From assembly GCA_964640665.1 (NCBI GenBank), contig CAZXHT010000021.1, positions 1 to 64,000 of the forward strand: 64,000 bases of DNA, written 5' to 3'. Positions 42,692-51,717 of the stretch are shown here, one piece after another. The stretch comes from DATKYQ01 sp964640665 (GTDB lineage Bacteria > Myxococcota > B64-G9). A program made the position numbers and the translations under genes. The stretch's first letter is position 1; every line of letters starts with the position of its first letter. The notes under the pieces were generated by a model. That model saw only the letters and a list, made by a program, of their open reading frames with translations. It was not told the origin of the DNA and did not search any database.

Positions 42692-43336
42692 CTAGCTGCC
42701 GGCCTGGAAGTGGAAGGTCGTGGTTGCCAGTATCGAGGTAAACAGAGCGCTAGGCGAACTCGACAGGGAGTAGTCTTCGTCGCCCCAGTCCACCACCCAG
42801 CGGTTGTAGAAGGGCACGCTGAAGCGCAGTTGCACCCCGACCGAGAACCAGGGTGTGACATAGTAACTGCCGGTCAGGCCGCATTCGAGCTCGCCGCCGT
42901 CCATGCCGCGGTTGAAGTTGCCGTCGGAGTGGCCGCCGCCGATGATGGAATAGCCGCCGCCCAGAAATACGGTGGCGTCGTAGTCGCGCTCGGGCAACCA
43001 GAATTGCAATGGGTGCAAGTGAGCGACAACCGAGACGTGGCCCGAGCCGCCGATGTCGTCCCCGCTCAGGTTCCAGCCGTGGCCGGTGATTCCCATCTCG
43101 ATCGATGCGTAGCCCTTGATGTTGTAGGCCATGCCGAAACGAATCGCCAAGCCGTCGTCGAGCGTTTCGGTCAGGCGCCGCCCGTCGTTGCGCTGGATTT
43201 CCCTAAGCGAAGAGTTCAGCGAGCTTTCGGACAGCGACCAGATCCCGCCGCCGATACCGATGCCGACCGAAAAGCCCTCGCGGGCCGCGGCCGGGAGACA
43301 ATAAATTAAAACAAGAACAGCAAGCGTTCTTTTCAT
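42692..43336 (-). CDS. Predicted outer-membrane beta-barrel protein
   Basis: This 214-residue product has a signal peptide (about 1-18, ending AAA). It then has alternating amphipathic strands with Gly-rich turns (GIGIGGGIWSLS, FLGGGYSIIGGG) and a C-terminal strand ending in an aromatic (TTTFHFQAGS). It has the size of an 8-strand barrel. Its start lies 3 bp after the stop of the TPR protein gene, so the two are co-transcribed. The function is unknown. Confidence 0.72.
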   Translation of the reverse strand: MKRTLAVLVLIYCLPAAAREGFSVGIGIGGGIWSLSESSLNSSLREIQRNDGRRLTETLDDGLAIRFGMAYNIKGYASIEMGITGHGWNLSGDDIGGSGHVSVVAHLHPLQFWLPERDYDATVFLGGGYSIIGGGHSDGNFNRGMDGGELECGLTGSYYVTPWFSVGVQLRFSVPFYNRWVVDWGDEDYSLSSSPSALFTSILATTTFHFQAGS

Positions 43337-43339
43337 CGA

Positions 43340-45520
43340 CTAATGGTGCCGGCGCCTTTTTCGCCGCCGGCGTTTCTTCTTCTTCTTGGTCTTCTTCTCT
43401 TTCGCCAAGCGCTCAGCGGCCTCTTTCTCTACCTGCTCGAGCGTCTTGCCCTCGCGCAGCCCCTGAGCCTTGTAAAGGTAGATCTGCTCCTGTTTCTCTC
43501 CCTCGGGGCCGCCTAAGTACTTGAACACCTTGGCAATGTCTTCGTAGACCTTGGATACCTTGGGGCCCGGCTCGGCCGCTTTCTGCATCATCATGGCGCA
43601 TTTGGCCAGCTTGTCGAGCGCGTTGTTGGGGTCTTCGCTGTCTAAGTAGATTAATCCCATCTGGCAATAGACCTCGGCCCGTTCGCCGCCGGGCAGCATC
43701 AGGCTGTCCTCGAACGCTTGACGCGCCTCGTTGTAGAAGGAAAGCTTCTGCTCCTGCTTGTCCTTGGCGTCTCCCAGCTTTTCGGCCATTATCCGGTAGC
43801 AGACACCCTTGTAGTAACGCGCCTCGGGGCTAAGCTCGTCGACCTTGATCGCTTTTTCGAACTCGCTCATCGCGGCCTGCATGTCGTCCATGCGCATGTA
43901 AAGATCGCCGACTTTTATTTGGTAGGCCACGGTTGGCTTCAAGGCTCGCTCAAACTCTCTCAGCTTCTGGATTGCCTGAGTCTTTTCGCCGAGTACGAAC
44001 TGACTCTCGGCGCGATCGAAGTAAACCTTGGGCAGACGCGGGTCGAGTTGCAAGGCCCGTGCAAATTCGGCTTCGGCCTTGCTGCCGTCCTTGTTCAGAC
44101 CGGCCAGGCGTCCGGCCAGGTCGTGAGCCTCGGCACTCTCGTCGTAGGCCGCGAGCGACTTCCTGAGCCAGGTGTTCGCGCCGGGGACGTCGTCCGTGGC
44201 CAGGGCATACTCGGCGCGCACCAGGTAGCGCAGCCCGTTCATGGGAGGCGAAAATTCGGAATCGGGGTGGCGCGAGGCATCCAGGAATTCGTCCAGCACC
44301 TTCTTGGTAAGCCCCAGATTCTTGCCGCGTTGAATGTAAGTATACGCCCGGCGCAGGTTCGAGAACATATGGGCCGGGTTCGTCCTTATAGCGTCCTTGA
44401 AGTAGCGCATGGCGCGCGGCAGGTTGCCCTCGCGCAGGTAAACATCGGCGAACAGGGCCTGGTAATGCGGCGAATTACCCGAGAAGCGCGCCGCCCGGCT
44501 GTAATCTTCACGGGCCTCCTTGATCTTACCCTGCAGGAGGCGCGCCCTGGCGCGGACACCGAAGACGCTGGCGTCGAGAAAGATGTCCCTTTTCTTGATG
44601 GCTCGATTGATAATCTCGGAAAGGAACTTGTCGGCCTTTTCGATCTCGCCCTTGTCGATCATGAGCAGGGCCTTGAGCGCGAAGCGCTCCGGGTTGGGCA
44701 ACTCCTGGTCATTCATCCAGGCCAGCTGTTTTACGAGCTTGGGTTTGAGATCTTTCTGAGCATGGTTCTGCCACAGGTTGGCGCGAACCCCGGCCAGGCG
44801 CATGATCGTCTTGGGCTCGTCCTCGTCAAGCACGTAAGCCGCCTCGAGGTTACCTAAGGCCCGTTCGAGATCGCCGAAATTATCATGCGGTACCAGGGCG
44901 GAGGCCTGGTCGAGCTTGTCGCGGACTTGCACGCGGATGGCCACGTGGTGGTTGTACCAGATGGCCACCACGACCACGACTGCGGCAACGGCCAGGAGCT
45001 GGGCCAAGGTGCGCCACAACGGTTTGGGCGGGTCCTGGACGGCGGGCTGGCGGCGAGGCAGCCATGCCTCCGACGGCAGGCCGTTCGACCCCTTGAGCGG
45101 CGGGATCTTCTCGTCCAGGGACTGCAAGAGCGCGCGGGTGTGCAAATCTCCGGGCACGATCTCCAGAGCGCGCATCAACTCGGAGATGGCCTTATGGTCT
45201 TGCCCGCGATCAAGGAAGATTTCACCCAGCGCGCGGTGTGCCACCGCCGAATCGGGAGTGGACTTGAGCACCTTCTTCAGGACGATCTCTGCTTTCGGAT
45301 CGTCGTAGGCCTGGTAGTAGGACATCCCCAAGGCCAGCAACCCCGAAGGGGCGTTAGGGTTGCTCTTCAATCCGCGCTTGCAGGCCGCGATGGCCTGTTG
45401 GGGCAAGCTACGCTCGAGGTATGCCTTGGCAAGCGGTACGAAGTTGCCAGGATCTGCCTGAAAATCGGCCTCGAGTCTGTCGATGTCCACCCCGGGACCG
45501 CCACCTTTTGCTTCAGCCAT
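43340..45520 (-). CDS. Large TPR protein with one membrane helix
   Basis: This 726-residue product starts at ATG 45520, preceded by GGAGG; the longest frame extends 22 codons upstream without support. TPR units occupy about 15-125. A membrane helix is at about 170-190 (LLAVAAVVVVVAIWY), and many TPR units follow at about 200-650. The C-terminus is an unusual run of Lys/Arg (about 700-726). The long TPR part is probably periplasmic, or cytoplasmic if the basic tail acts as a stop. It likely scaffolds a protein complex. It is divergent from the cyclase gene with paired -35 boxes. Confidence 0.78.
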   Translation of the reverse strand: MAEAKGGGPGVDIDRLEADFQADPGNFVPLAKAYLERSLPQQAIAACKRGLKSNPNAPSGLLALGMSYYQAYDDPKAEIVLKKVLKSTPDSAVAHRALGEIFLDRGQDHKAISELMRALEIVPGDLHTRALLQSLDEKIPPLKGSNGLPSEAWLPRRQPAVQDPPKPLWRTLAQLLAVAAVVVVVAIWYNHHVAIRVQVRDKLDQASALVPHDNFGDLERALGNLEAAYVLDEDEPKTIMRLAGVRANLWQNHAQKDLKPKLVKQLAWMNDQELPNPERFALKALLMIDKGEIEKADKFLSEIINRAIKKRDIFLDASVFGVRARARLLQGKIKEAREDYSRAARFSGNSPHYQALFADVYLREGNLPRAMRYFKDAIRTNPAHMFSNLRRAYTYIQRGKNLGLTKKVLDEFLDASRHPDSEFSPPMNGLRYLVRAEYALATDDVPGANTWLRKSLAAYDESAEAHDLAGRLAGLNKDGSKAEAEFARALQLDPRLPKVYFDRAESQFVLGEKTQAIQKLREFERALKPTVAYQIKVGDLYMRMDDMQAAMSEFEKAIKVDELSPEARYYKGVCYRIMAEKLGDAKDKQEQKLSFYNEARQAFEDSLMLPGGERAEVYCQMGLIYLDSEDPNNALDKLAKCAMMMQKAAEPGPKVSKVYEDIAKVFKYLGGPEGEKQEQIYLYKAQGLREGKTLEQVEKEAAERLAKEKKTKKKKKRRRRKRRRHH

Positions 45521-45581
45521 CGCAACCTCCGGGCAAGGAGCCAAAAAGGTCATAAGATACGAGAATTTTCCAGTCGGAACT

Positions 45582-45644
45582 TGCATAGCAGAGGCCCGAA
45601 CCGGTTGTCAAGAGTTGACACGTACAGAAGGCCTGTCCTAACCT
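45582..45644. promoter_or_regulatory. Divergent promoters sharing the palindrome TGTCAA-gag-TTGACA
   Basis: Rightward: TTGACA (45615-45620), 18 bp, TAACCT (45639-45644), for the cyclase. Leftward: TTGACA (45611-45606), 18 bp, TATGCA (45587-45582), for the TPR gene. The two -35 boxes form a perfect 15 bp palindrome, so one bound regulator could affect both genes. Confidence 0.6.
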
Positions 45645-45689
45645 GCAAACTTACTCGTCTTCGAGGTCGGTGCGAAGGGGCCCCAAACA

Positions 45690-48017
45690 TTGCTCAAGCG
45701 AATATTTTCATTTACGGGCTTCAAACTCGGCCTGCTCATCACCCTGCTATTCTGTGCAACCAAGCTTCCCACTTGCGGGCTCACCGAGAGTGGGGCGGTG
45801 CAGTTTTTAGACAACATCGAAAACGCCTGGCTCGACGAGAAGTTCGATATTCGCGGTCAGGGTAGTTCTGACGAATTCCAGAAAAAGGCCCATGTAGTAA
45901 TAGTGGCCATCGACGAGAAATCGACTCGCATGCCCGGTTTGGGTCTGTGGCCCTGGCCGAGATCGAAAATTGCCGAGATGGTAGCACAGATCAACAAATG
46001 CGGTGCGAAGGTGATCGGCTTCGACGTGGTTTTCTCCGAGCCTGACGCCTCGCGAACCGAGCCGGTTGTGCGGCAGATCAAGGAGGCCTATGCCAAGGCC
46101 GAACCGCGGGATACTGGTTTCGAGCGGCACCTTGACGAGATCTATGCCGGCGTTCAGGGAGATCGGGCCCTGGCCAATGTATTGGAGAACGCCGAAAACG
46201 TCGTCCTGGGATATTTTTTCTTCTGCTCACACAAGGAGATCATCAATCTCGATCCCCGAGACATCCAGGCAGGCAAGGAGAGCATCGGCTTCGGGACAAT
46301 CTCGTTCGCGGTCAAGCCCGAAGGACACTCTTGGGACGAAATGCGCGGCTCGTTCCCACAGGCGCTGGGCGTCCGAGCAAATCTACCGATATTGAGCGAG
46401 GCCGCTGATTCGTACGGCTACTTCAATCAGATACCGGACGGAGATAGCATCTATCGCCATGTCCCGATGGTCATGGTATATGACAAACACTTCTATCCTT
46501 CTCTGTCGCTGCAGGTCCTTTCGAGCTACTATGAACAGCCGGTGGAGTTGCTGGTCAACACGTTCGACAGGAAAACGTATTACCCCCGCTATATCGGACT
46601 GTACCTGGGCCCGATCGGGATGCCCGGCCCGAATCATGTTGAAGTTCCGGTCGAGAGAGGTGCGTTGTTCAGGGTCAACTACTATGGCAGGAATAGGATG
46701 TTCAGGCATATCTCGGCCGGCGATATCATTCACGCTGACCAGGAGGCCTGCCGGGCGGTAAAGGACAAGGTCGTGCTGGTGGGAGCCACGACTATCGGAA
46801 TCTACGATCTGCGGCCGACCCCACTGGAGGATTCATTCCCCGGCGTCGAGATCCACGCCAGTGTGATCGAGAACGTGATCAGGCAAGATTTCATGCTGCG
46901 CCCGGCGATTTTCTATTTCTACGAGGCGCTTTTCATGCTCCTTGCGGGAATCCTTTTCAGCTGGCTGCTCATGCGTTTTCGTTTGACGATCGGACTGGTG
47001 ATAACCCTGCTTTCACTGGTCGGGTTGGTGTTATCAGATTTCTTTTTCCTGTTTCGTAACGGCATTCAGGCCCACGTCGTGCTGCCGGTGATGCACCTGG
47101 TGGTGCTGTTCGCCGGCATCGCGGTCTACCGCTATGCCACCGAGGAGCGCGAGAAGAGCAAGATCCGGCATGCCTTCCAGTTCTACCTTTCCAGGGACGT
47201 CATCGAGGATGTCATGCGGGACACCAGCAAGCTCAAGCTGGGCGGCGAGCGGCGCGAGTTGACGGTCATGTTCTCCGACATCCGCGGGTTCACCACCATC
47301 TCCGAGAAACTCGATCCCGAGGCGCTGACCGAACTGCTGAACGAGTACCTCACCCCAATGACCGAGATTGTTTTTGCGCAGCATGGCACGTTGGACAAAT
47401 ACATAGGCGATGCATTAATGGCCATTTTCGGCGCCCCGCTGCCTTTCGACGATCATCCCCATGCCGCTTGCCGCGCGGCTCTGGAAATGATGGAGACCCT
47501 TGCGCGCCTGCGCCAGGTGTGGGCCGAGCGCGGCCTGCCCGAGATCGACATCGGGATCGGCGTCAACACCGGAGCCATGTCGGTGGGCAACATGGGTTCT
47601 GCCAGCCGCTTTGACTACACCGTTCTGGGCGACAACGTCAACCTGGCCTCACGCCTCGAGGGGCTCAACAAAGTCTACCACAGCCACATTATCATCAGCG
47701 AGTTCACCCGCGCCGCGGTCGGGGGGCACTTCACCTGCCGCGAACTGGACGCCGTGCAGGTTAAGGGCAAACAACGCCCGGTGAAGATCTATGAGCTGGT
47801 TCACCGCGGGCCGCCGGATCCGGAGAAGGACGCCTGGATCGGCGACTTCGAGGAGGCTTTACGCCTATATCGTTTGCAGCAGTGGGACGTTGCGGCGGCG
47901 GCCTTTGGCAAGCTTGCGGACCCGGTTTCGGTTATGTACACGCAGCGCTGCCGGCAGATGGAAGAAGATCCGCCCGGCCCGGACTGGAACGGCGTCAGCA
48001 AGATGACATCCAAGTAA
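45690..48017 (+). CDS. CHASE2-sensor class III adenylate cyclase
   Basis: This 775-residue product starts at TTG 45690, with AAGGGG about 9 bp upstream. One N-terminal helix (about 10-28) leads to a periplasmic CHASE2 sensor (about 35-395). Three helices follow (about 407-480), then a cytoplasmic cyclase domain (about 515-700). Catalytic residues are visible: metal-binding D530 (MFSDIRG) and D574 (GDALMAIF), adenine-selecting K570 and D648, and transition-state N651/R655 (NLASR). All sites are intact, so it should make cAMP from ATP in response to an envelope signal. A C-terminal tail (about 705-775) is TPR-like. Confidence 0.93.
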   Translation: MLKRIFSFTGFKLGLLITLLFCATKLPTCGLTESGAVQFLDNIENAWLDEKFDIRGQGSSDEFQKKAHVVIVAIDEKSTRMPGLGLWPWPRSKIAEMVAQINKCGAKVIGFDVVFSEPDASRTEPVVRQIKEAYAKAEPRDTGFERHLDEIYAGVQGDRALANVLENAENVVLGYFFFCSHKEIINLDPRDIQAGKESIGFGTISFAVKPEGHSWDEMRGSFPQALGVRANLPILSEAADSYGYFNQIPDGDSIYRHVPMVMVYDKHFYPSLSLQVLSSYYEQPVELLVNTFDRKTYYPRYIGLYLGPIGMPGPNHVEVPVERGALFRVNYYGRNRMFRHISAGDIIHADQEACRAVKDKVVLVGATTIGIYDLRPTPLEDSFPGVEIHASVIENVIRQDFMLRPAIFYFYEALFMLLAGILFSWLLMRFRLTIGLVITLLSLVGLVLSDFFFLFRNGIQAHVVLPVMHLVVLFAGIAVYRYATEEREKSKIRHAFQFYLSRDVIEDVMRDTSKLKLGGERRELTVMFSDIRGFTTISEKLDPEALTELLNEYLTPMTEIVFAQHGTLDKYIGDALMAIFGAPLPFDDHPHAACRAALEMMETLARLRQVWAERGLPEIDIGIGVNTGAMSVGNMGSASRFDYTVLGDNVNLASRLEGLNKVYHSHIIISEFTRAAVGGHFTCRELDAVQVKGKQRPVKIYELVHRGPPDPEKDAWIGDFEEALRLYRLQQWDVAAAAFGKLADPVSVMYTQRCRQMEEDPPGPDWNGVSKMTSK

Positions 48018-48050
48018 TGACAGAAAGACAGTTGCTCATGGAGGTTTCTC

Positions 48051-49298
48051 GTGCCATCGCAAGACGTCAAGGAACTTACCCGCTTAAAGGATCGCGCCGC
48101 ACGCCGCATGGCCAAGGGTGACTGGTCGGGTGCGCTCGAGGCTCTTCTCGCGGCTCGCAAACTGGCGCCCAAGGACACCTTCGTGGCCCGCAAGGTGGGC
48201 GACATGTACCAGCGGCTGGGCAAGAAAGAAGGGGCCGTCGACGCCTACGGAAAGGCTGCCGCGCTCTTCGCCAGCGCCGGGTTTCTGTTCAAGGCCATCT
48301 CGGTGAACAAGATCATCCTCTCGATCGATCCCGACCACAAAGGCGTGCAGCGGACACTGGCGACGTTGTACGCCCGGCGGGAAGGACCGGCCGCGGCGCG
48401 GGCTCCGGAACTGATCGAGATCGAGCCCATGCCGATGCCGGCCTTCGAGATAGACATGGAACTGGCCCGGGTGGACAGGGACAAGCTGCCATGGACGCCC
48501 TTGCTTTCGGATCTCGACGAAAGCGAATTGGACCGGGTGATTGACAAACTGGTCCCGGTCAATGCCGCTGCGGGGACGGTCGTCTGCCGTGAGGGCGACC
48601 CCGCCGACTCGATCTACGTGATTTCCCACGGGCTGGTGCGCGTATCCGGACGGGATTCCGGCGGTACGCCCGTCTGGCTTGTGAACCTGCGCGAGGGAGA
48701 GTTCTTCGGCGAGTTCGGCTTCTTCTCGGACGGCAAACGGCATGCCGACGTCGTGGCCGTGGAGGACACCGAGCTACTGCAGATCGGCCGCAGGGAGATC
48801 GAGGAGATCCTGACCGAGTTTCCCCGTGTGCGTCAGGTTCTCGAGAAGTTCTACAATTTACGGGTGGTGGACACCCTGCTTGCCAAGAGCAAGCTGTTTG
48901 GGAGTCTCGCCCCGGACCACCGCCGGGATCTGTTGCTCGAGGCGGCCCTGGAGGTGCATGCAACGGGTTCGATGATAATCCAGGAGGGCGACGACGGCGA
49001 GAGCCTCTACGTGATCAAGAGCGGAGAGGTCGAGGTGTACACTGCCCTGGGGCAAGAGCGTATCGACCTTGCGGTTCTGGGCCCGGGCGAGATCTTCGGC
49101 GAGATCAGCATTTTGACCGGAACGCCGACCACGGCCAACGTGATTGCCCGAACCAGGACGGAGCTGGTCAAGTTCTCCAGGTCCGAGGTGACGGCCATGG
49201 CCGACAAGCACCCGCAGCTTCAGCACCTGCTCTCCGAGACCAAGGACCACCGCGTACACGAAACCGTACAGCGGATCCAGACAGAGGGGTTCGTGTAA
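48051..49298 (+). CDS. TPR protein with two cyclic-nucleotide-binding domains
   Basis: This 415-residue product uses GTG 48051, 6 bp after GGAGG. TPR helices (about 10-110) precede two cNMP-binding domains (about 155-275 and 285-400). The first phosphate-binding cassette, GEFFGEFGFFSDGKRHAD, has the Arg that contacts the cyclic phosphate. The second, GEIFGEISILTGTPTTAN, has Thr where that Arg is expected. So the first should bind cAMP or cGMP, and the second may bind another ligand or none. There is no DNA-binding or kinase domain; it looks like a cAMP-controlled scaffold. It lies 33 bp after the cyclase gene. Confidence 0.88.
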   Translation: MPSQDVKELTRLKDRAARRMAKGDWSGALEALLAARKLAPKDTFVARKVGDMYQRLGKKEGAVDAYGKAAALFASAGFLFKAISVNKIILSIDPDHKGVQRTLATLYARREGPAAARAPELIEIEPMPMPAFEIDMELARVDRDKLPWTPLLSDLDESELDRVIDKLVPVNAAAGTVVCREGDPADSIYVISHGLVRVSGRDSGGTPVWLVNLREGEFFGEFGFFSDGKRHADVVAVEDTELLQIGRREIEEILTEFPRVRQVLEKFYNLRVVDTLLAKSKLFGSLAPDHRRDLLLEAALEVHATGSMIIQEGDDGESLYVIKSGEVEVYTALGQERIDLAVLGPGEIFGEISILTGTPTTANVIARTRTELVKFSRSEVTAMADKHPQLQHLLSETKDHRVHETVQRIQTEGFV

Positions 49299-50965
49299 TG
49301 AGCAAGACAACGAAGAAAAACGTCCGCATAAGAAGCGACCACACCCGTTACGGCCTCCAGCACGAACTCGACCTCTACAAGGCTCTGGGCGATGTCGGTG
49401 GAAAGAACTTTTCGATCGACAGGCTGCTGACTCGGTTTCTCTCGCGGGCGATGAAATTCTTCAAGACGAATGCCGGCACGATTTTCACAGTCGATGCGGG
49501 CAGCGGGGATCTGATCTTCAGAATAGTGCGCGGCCCGGCGCGCCGGAATCTGACCGCTAGGCGACTGCGCGCCGGGGAGGGCATCGCCGGCTGGGTAGCC
49601 AAGAGCGGCAAGCCCCGGCTGGCCAGGGACGTGCGCACCGATCCCCTATGGAAGAAATCGCTGGCCAGGGAGGCGGGCTTTCCCACCAAGGACATCCTGG
49701 CGGTTCCCATTCGCACGCGCTCCGGCGGCATCGTCGGAGTGATCGAATTGCTGAACAAACAGGTCCATCCGGGTTTTTCGCGTCAGGATCTCGACAACCT
49801 GACGAGCATCTCCGGGTCGGTCGGGGCCGTGCTGGAGAACGCCCGCCTGTGGGGAGAGGCCCGCCGGCGAAACAAGCAGCTTGCGCTGCTCAACAAGGTC
49901 GGCCACCTGATAAACTCCAGCCTCGATCCGCGCCAGGTACGTCTGAGGACGATCGACGCGGCCATTCGCCTGGTCGGGGCCGCGGCGGGCTCTCTTCTGC
50001 TGATCGACCAAGAAAGCGGCGAGCTGTTCTTTGAGGTGGCGCTGGGAGAAAGGGCGCGCAAGATCCGCAAGGTGCGCCTTGGCAAGGGAGAGGGAATAGC
50101 CGGTTGGGTGGTCAAGCACGGCAAGCCGGTCGTCATCCAGGACTGCTGCAAGGATCGACGCTTCAGTCAGAGGGTGGATCACGTCTCCAAGTTCGTCACC
50201 CGCGACATGATCTGCGCTCCGGTAAAGGTCAAGGGCAGAACGATCGGAGCCATCCAGGCGATCAACAAGAAAAGCGGCAGCTTCGACGACAAGGACATGG
50301 AGTTGTTCGTCCTGTTGGCCGATCAGGTCGGCGTCGCCATGGAAAACGCCCGCCTGTTCGAACGGCTCCAGCAAACCTTCCTGGAGACGTCCGAGGCACT
50401 GGCCGAGGCCATCGAGTTGCGTGACGCGTACACCGGCGGGCACACCCGGCGCGTGACCAGGTACTCACTGGCGACCGGGATTGAGTTGGGACTGGACGAG
50501 CCCGGGCTCGAAGAACTGCGCCTGGCGGCCATTCTACACGACATCGGTAAGCTGGGTGTGGATGACAACGTGTTGCGCAAGCCCGGGCGGCTCGACGAAA
50601 AGGAGTTCAGGCAGATGAAGAAACACCCCCGGTTGGGAGCGGCCATCCTCGATCGCGTCCAGTACCTAAGGCCGGTATTGCCCGGGATTCGCTCGCACCA
50701 CGAACGTGTCGACGGCAGAGGCTACCCGGATGGATTGCGCGGCAAAAAGATTCCGCTGGTTGCGCGTATCATCGCCGTCGCCGACACTTATGATGCCATG
50801 ACGTCCGATCGGCCCTACCGCAAGGGGCTCCCGAAAAAGACGGCCGTCCAGGAATTGGTCGACTGTTCCGGGGGTCAGTTCGATCGCCGTGTCGTCGAGG
50901 CCTTCCTGCGGGCCTACCGCTCGGGTACGATTACCGGGCGGCGCGAGCGGTTTCGCCTTCGCTAG
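49298..50965 (+). CDS. GAF-GAF-HD-GYP cyclic-di-GMP phosphodiesterase
   Basis: This 555-residue product overlaps the previous gene by one base (TAATG). Two GAF domains (about 40-180 and 205-350) precede an HD-GYP domain (about 375-545). The HD dyad is H414/D415 (LHDIGK), then HHERVDGRGYPDG with GYP at 475-477. Metal and catalytic residues look intact, so it should hydrolyse c-di-GMP (or a related dinucleotide) to nucleotides. GAF domains often bind cyclic nucleotides or small ligands, which would let cAMP adjust c-di-GMP levels. That link is inference. Confidence 0.92.
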   Translation: MSKTTKKNVRIRSDHTRYGLQHELDLYKALGDVGGKNFSIDRLLTRFLSRAMKFFKTNAGTIFTVDAGSGDLIFRIVRGPARRNLTARRLRAGEGIAGWVAKSGKPRLARDVRTDPLWKKSLAREAGFPTKDILAVPIRTRSGGIVGVIELLNKQVHPGFSRQDLDNLTSISGSVGAVLENARLWGEARRRNKQLALLNKVGHLINSSLDPRQVRLRTIDAAIRLVGAAAGSLLLIDQESGELFFEVALGERARKIRKVRLGKGEGIAGWVVKHGKPVVIQDCCKDRRFSQRVDHVSKFVTRDMICAPVKVKGRTIGAIQAINKKSGSFDDKDMELFVLLADQVGVAMENARLFERLQQTFLETSEALAEAIELRDAYTGGHTRRVTRYSLATGIELGLDEPGLEELRLAAILHDIGKLGVDDNVLRKPGRLDEKEFRQMKKHPRLGAAILDRVQYLRPVLPGIRSHHERVDGRGYPDGLRGKKIPLVARIIAVADTYDAMTSDRPYRKGLPKKTAVQELVDCSGGQFDRRVVEAFLRAYRSGTITGRRERFRLR

Positions 50966-50991
50966 ACGAAAGGGCTGGACAGGATGTGCCA

Positions 50992-51021
50992 TTGAAAGTT
51001 ACAAGGGTGTTGGCATAGAAC
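50992..51021 (+). promoter_or_regulatory. Promoter of the Crp-type gene
   Basis: TTGAAA, 18 bp, TAGAAC, about 20 bp before ATG 51043; a short leader. It follows the same TAGNNT style as other promoters in the window. Confidence 0.45.
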
Positions 51022-51042
51022 TCATTTCGGGAGCCAGGTTCA

Positions 51043-51693
51043 ATGAGCGGTGAGAGCGACAGGTTATTCGAGCGTTTCGGCAGGGAATTCCCGGCTGGAA
51101 CGGTCGTGTTCAAGGAGGGCGACGTCGGCAACGAGATGTACGTCATCCAATCGGGCAAGGTCAACGTCACCAAGGCCGTACGTGGCGTCGAGAAAGTGCT
51201 GGTGACGCTTGGCGCGGGGGCTTTCTTCGGCGAGATGGCAATCATCAACCAGAAACCGCGATCGGCGTCCATTGTCGTGGTCGAGGACGCCCGCCTACTG
51301 GTGATTGGCCCCAAGACATTCGAAACGATGATCAGGGGCAACTCCGAGATTGCGGTGCGCATGATCAAGATCCTGGCACAGCGGCTGCAAGAGGCAGACG
51401 AGCAGATCGAGAACCTGATGCTCAGGGATCACAACAGCCGGGTTGTTCACTTTCTCACCCACCTGGCCGGCAAGGGCAAGCCGGTGGCAGGCGGCGTCTT
51501 CGTGGAGGTGGACGCCGCGGGCCTGGCGAGAAAGATCGGGCTGCAGGAAGAACAGGTCGGCGAAGTGCTCGGCAAGTTGATCAACGCCAAGCTGATTCGC
51601 GTCCAGGAAAGTGGCTACCTGATCCACGACGTGGGGCGCCTGCGCGAGTTTTTGGAGTTTCTGGAGATGAAGGAAAAGTTTGGGGACATCTAG
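51043..51693 (+). CDS. Crp/Fnr-family cyclic-nucleotide-binding regulator
   Basis: This 216-residue product has an N-terminal cNMP-binding domain (about 5-120). Its phosphate-binding cassette GAFFGEMAIINQKPRSAS keeps the GE and RSA residues, so cAMP/cGMP binding is likely. A dimer helix (about 105-135) and a winged-helix region (about 140-205; LARKIGLQEEQVGEVLGKLINAKLI) follow. The recognition helix is shorter and more acidic than in Crp, so DNA binding is not certain. It probably relays the cAMP signal to gene expression. Confidence 0.85.
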   Translation: MSGESDRLFERFGREFPAGTVVFKEGDVGNEMYVIQSGKVNVTKAVRGVEKVLVTLGAGAFFGEMAIINQKPRSASIVVVEDARLLVIGPKTFETMIRGNSEIAVRMIKILAQRLQEADEQIENLMLRDHNSRVVHFLTHLAGKGKPVAGGVFVEVDAAGLARKIGLQEEQVGEVLGKLINAKLIRVQESGYLIHDVGRLREFLEFLEMKEKFGDI

Positions 51694-51717
51694 CGCCGCG
51701 GGGCTATTCTTGCGGAA

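Noticed and set aside
43718..44857. 379-codon plus-strand frame
   Set aside because: It is antisense to the TPR gene; the TPR pattern on the minus strand is clear.
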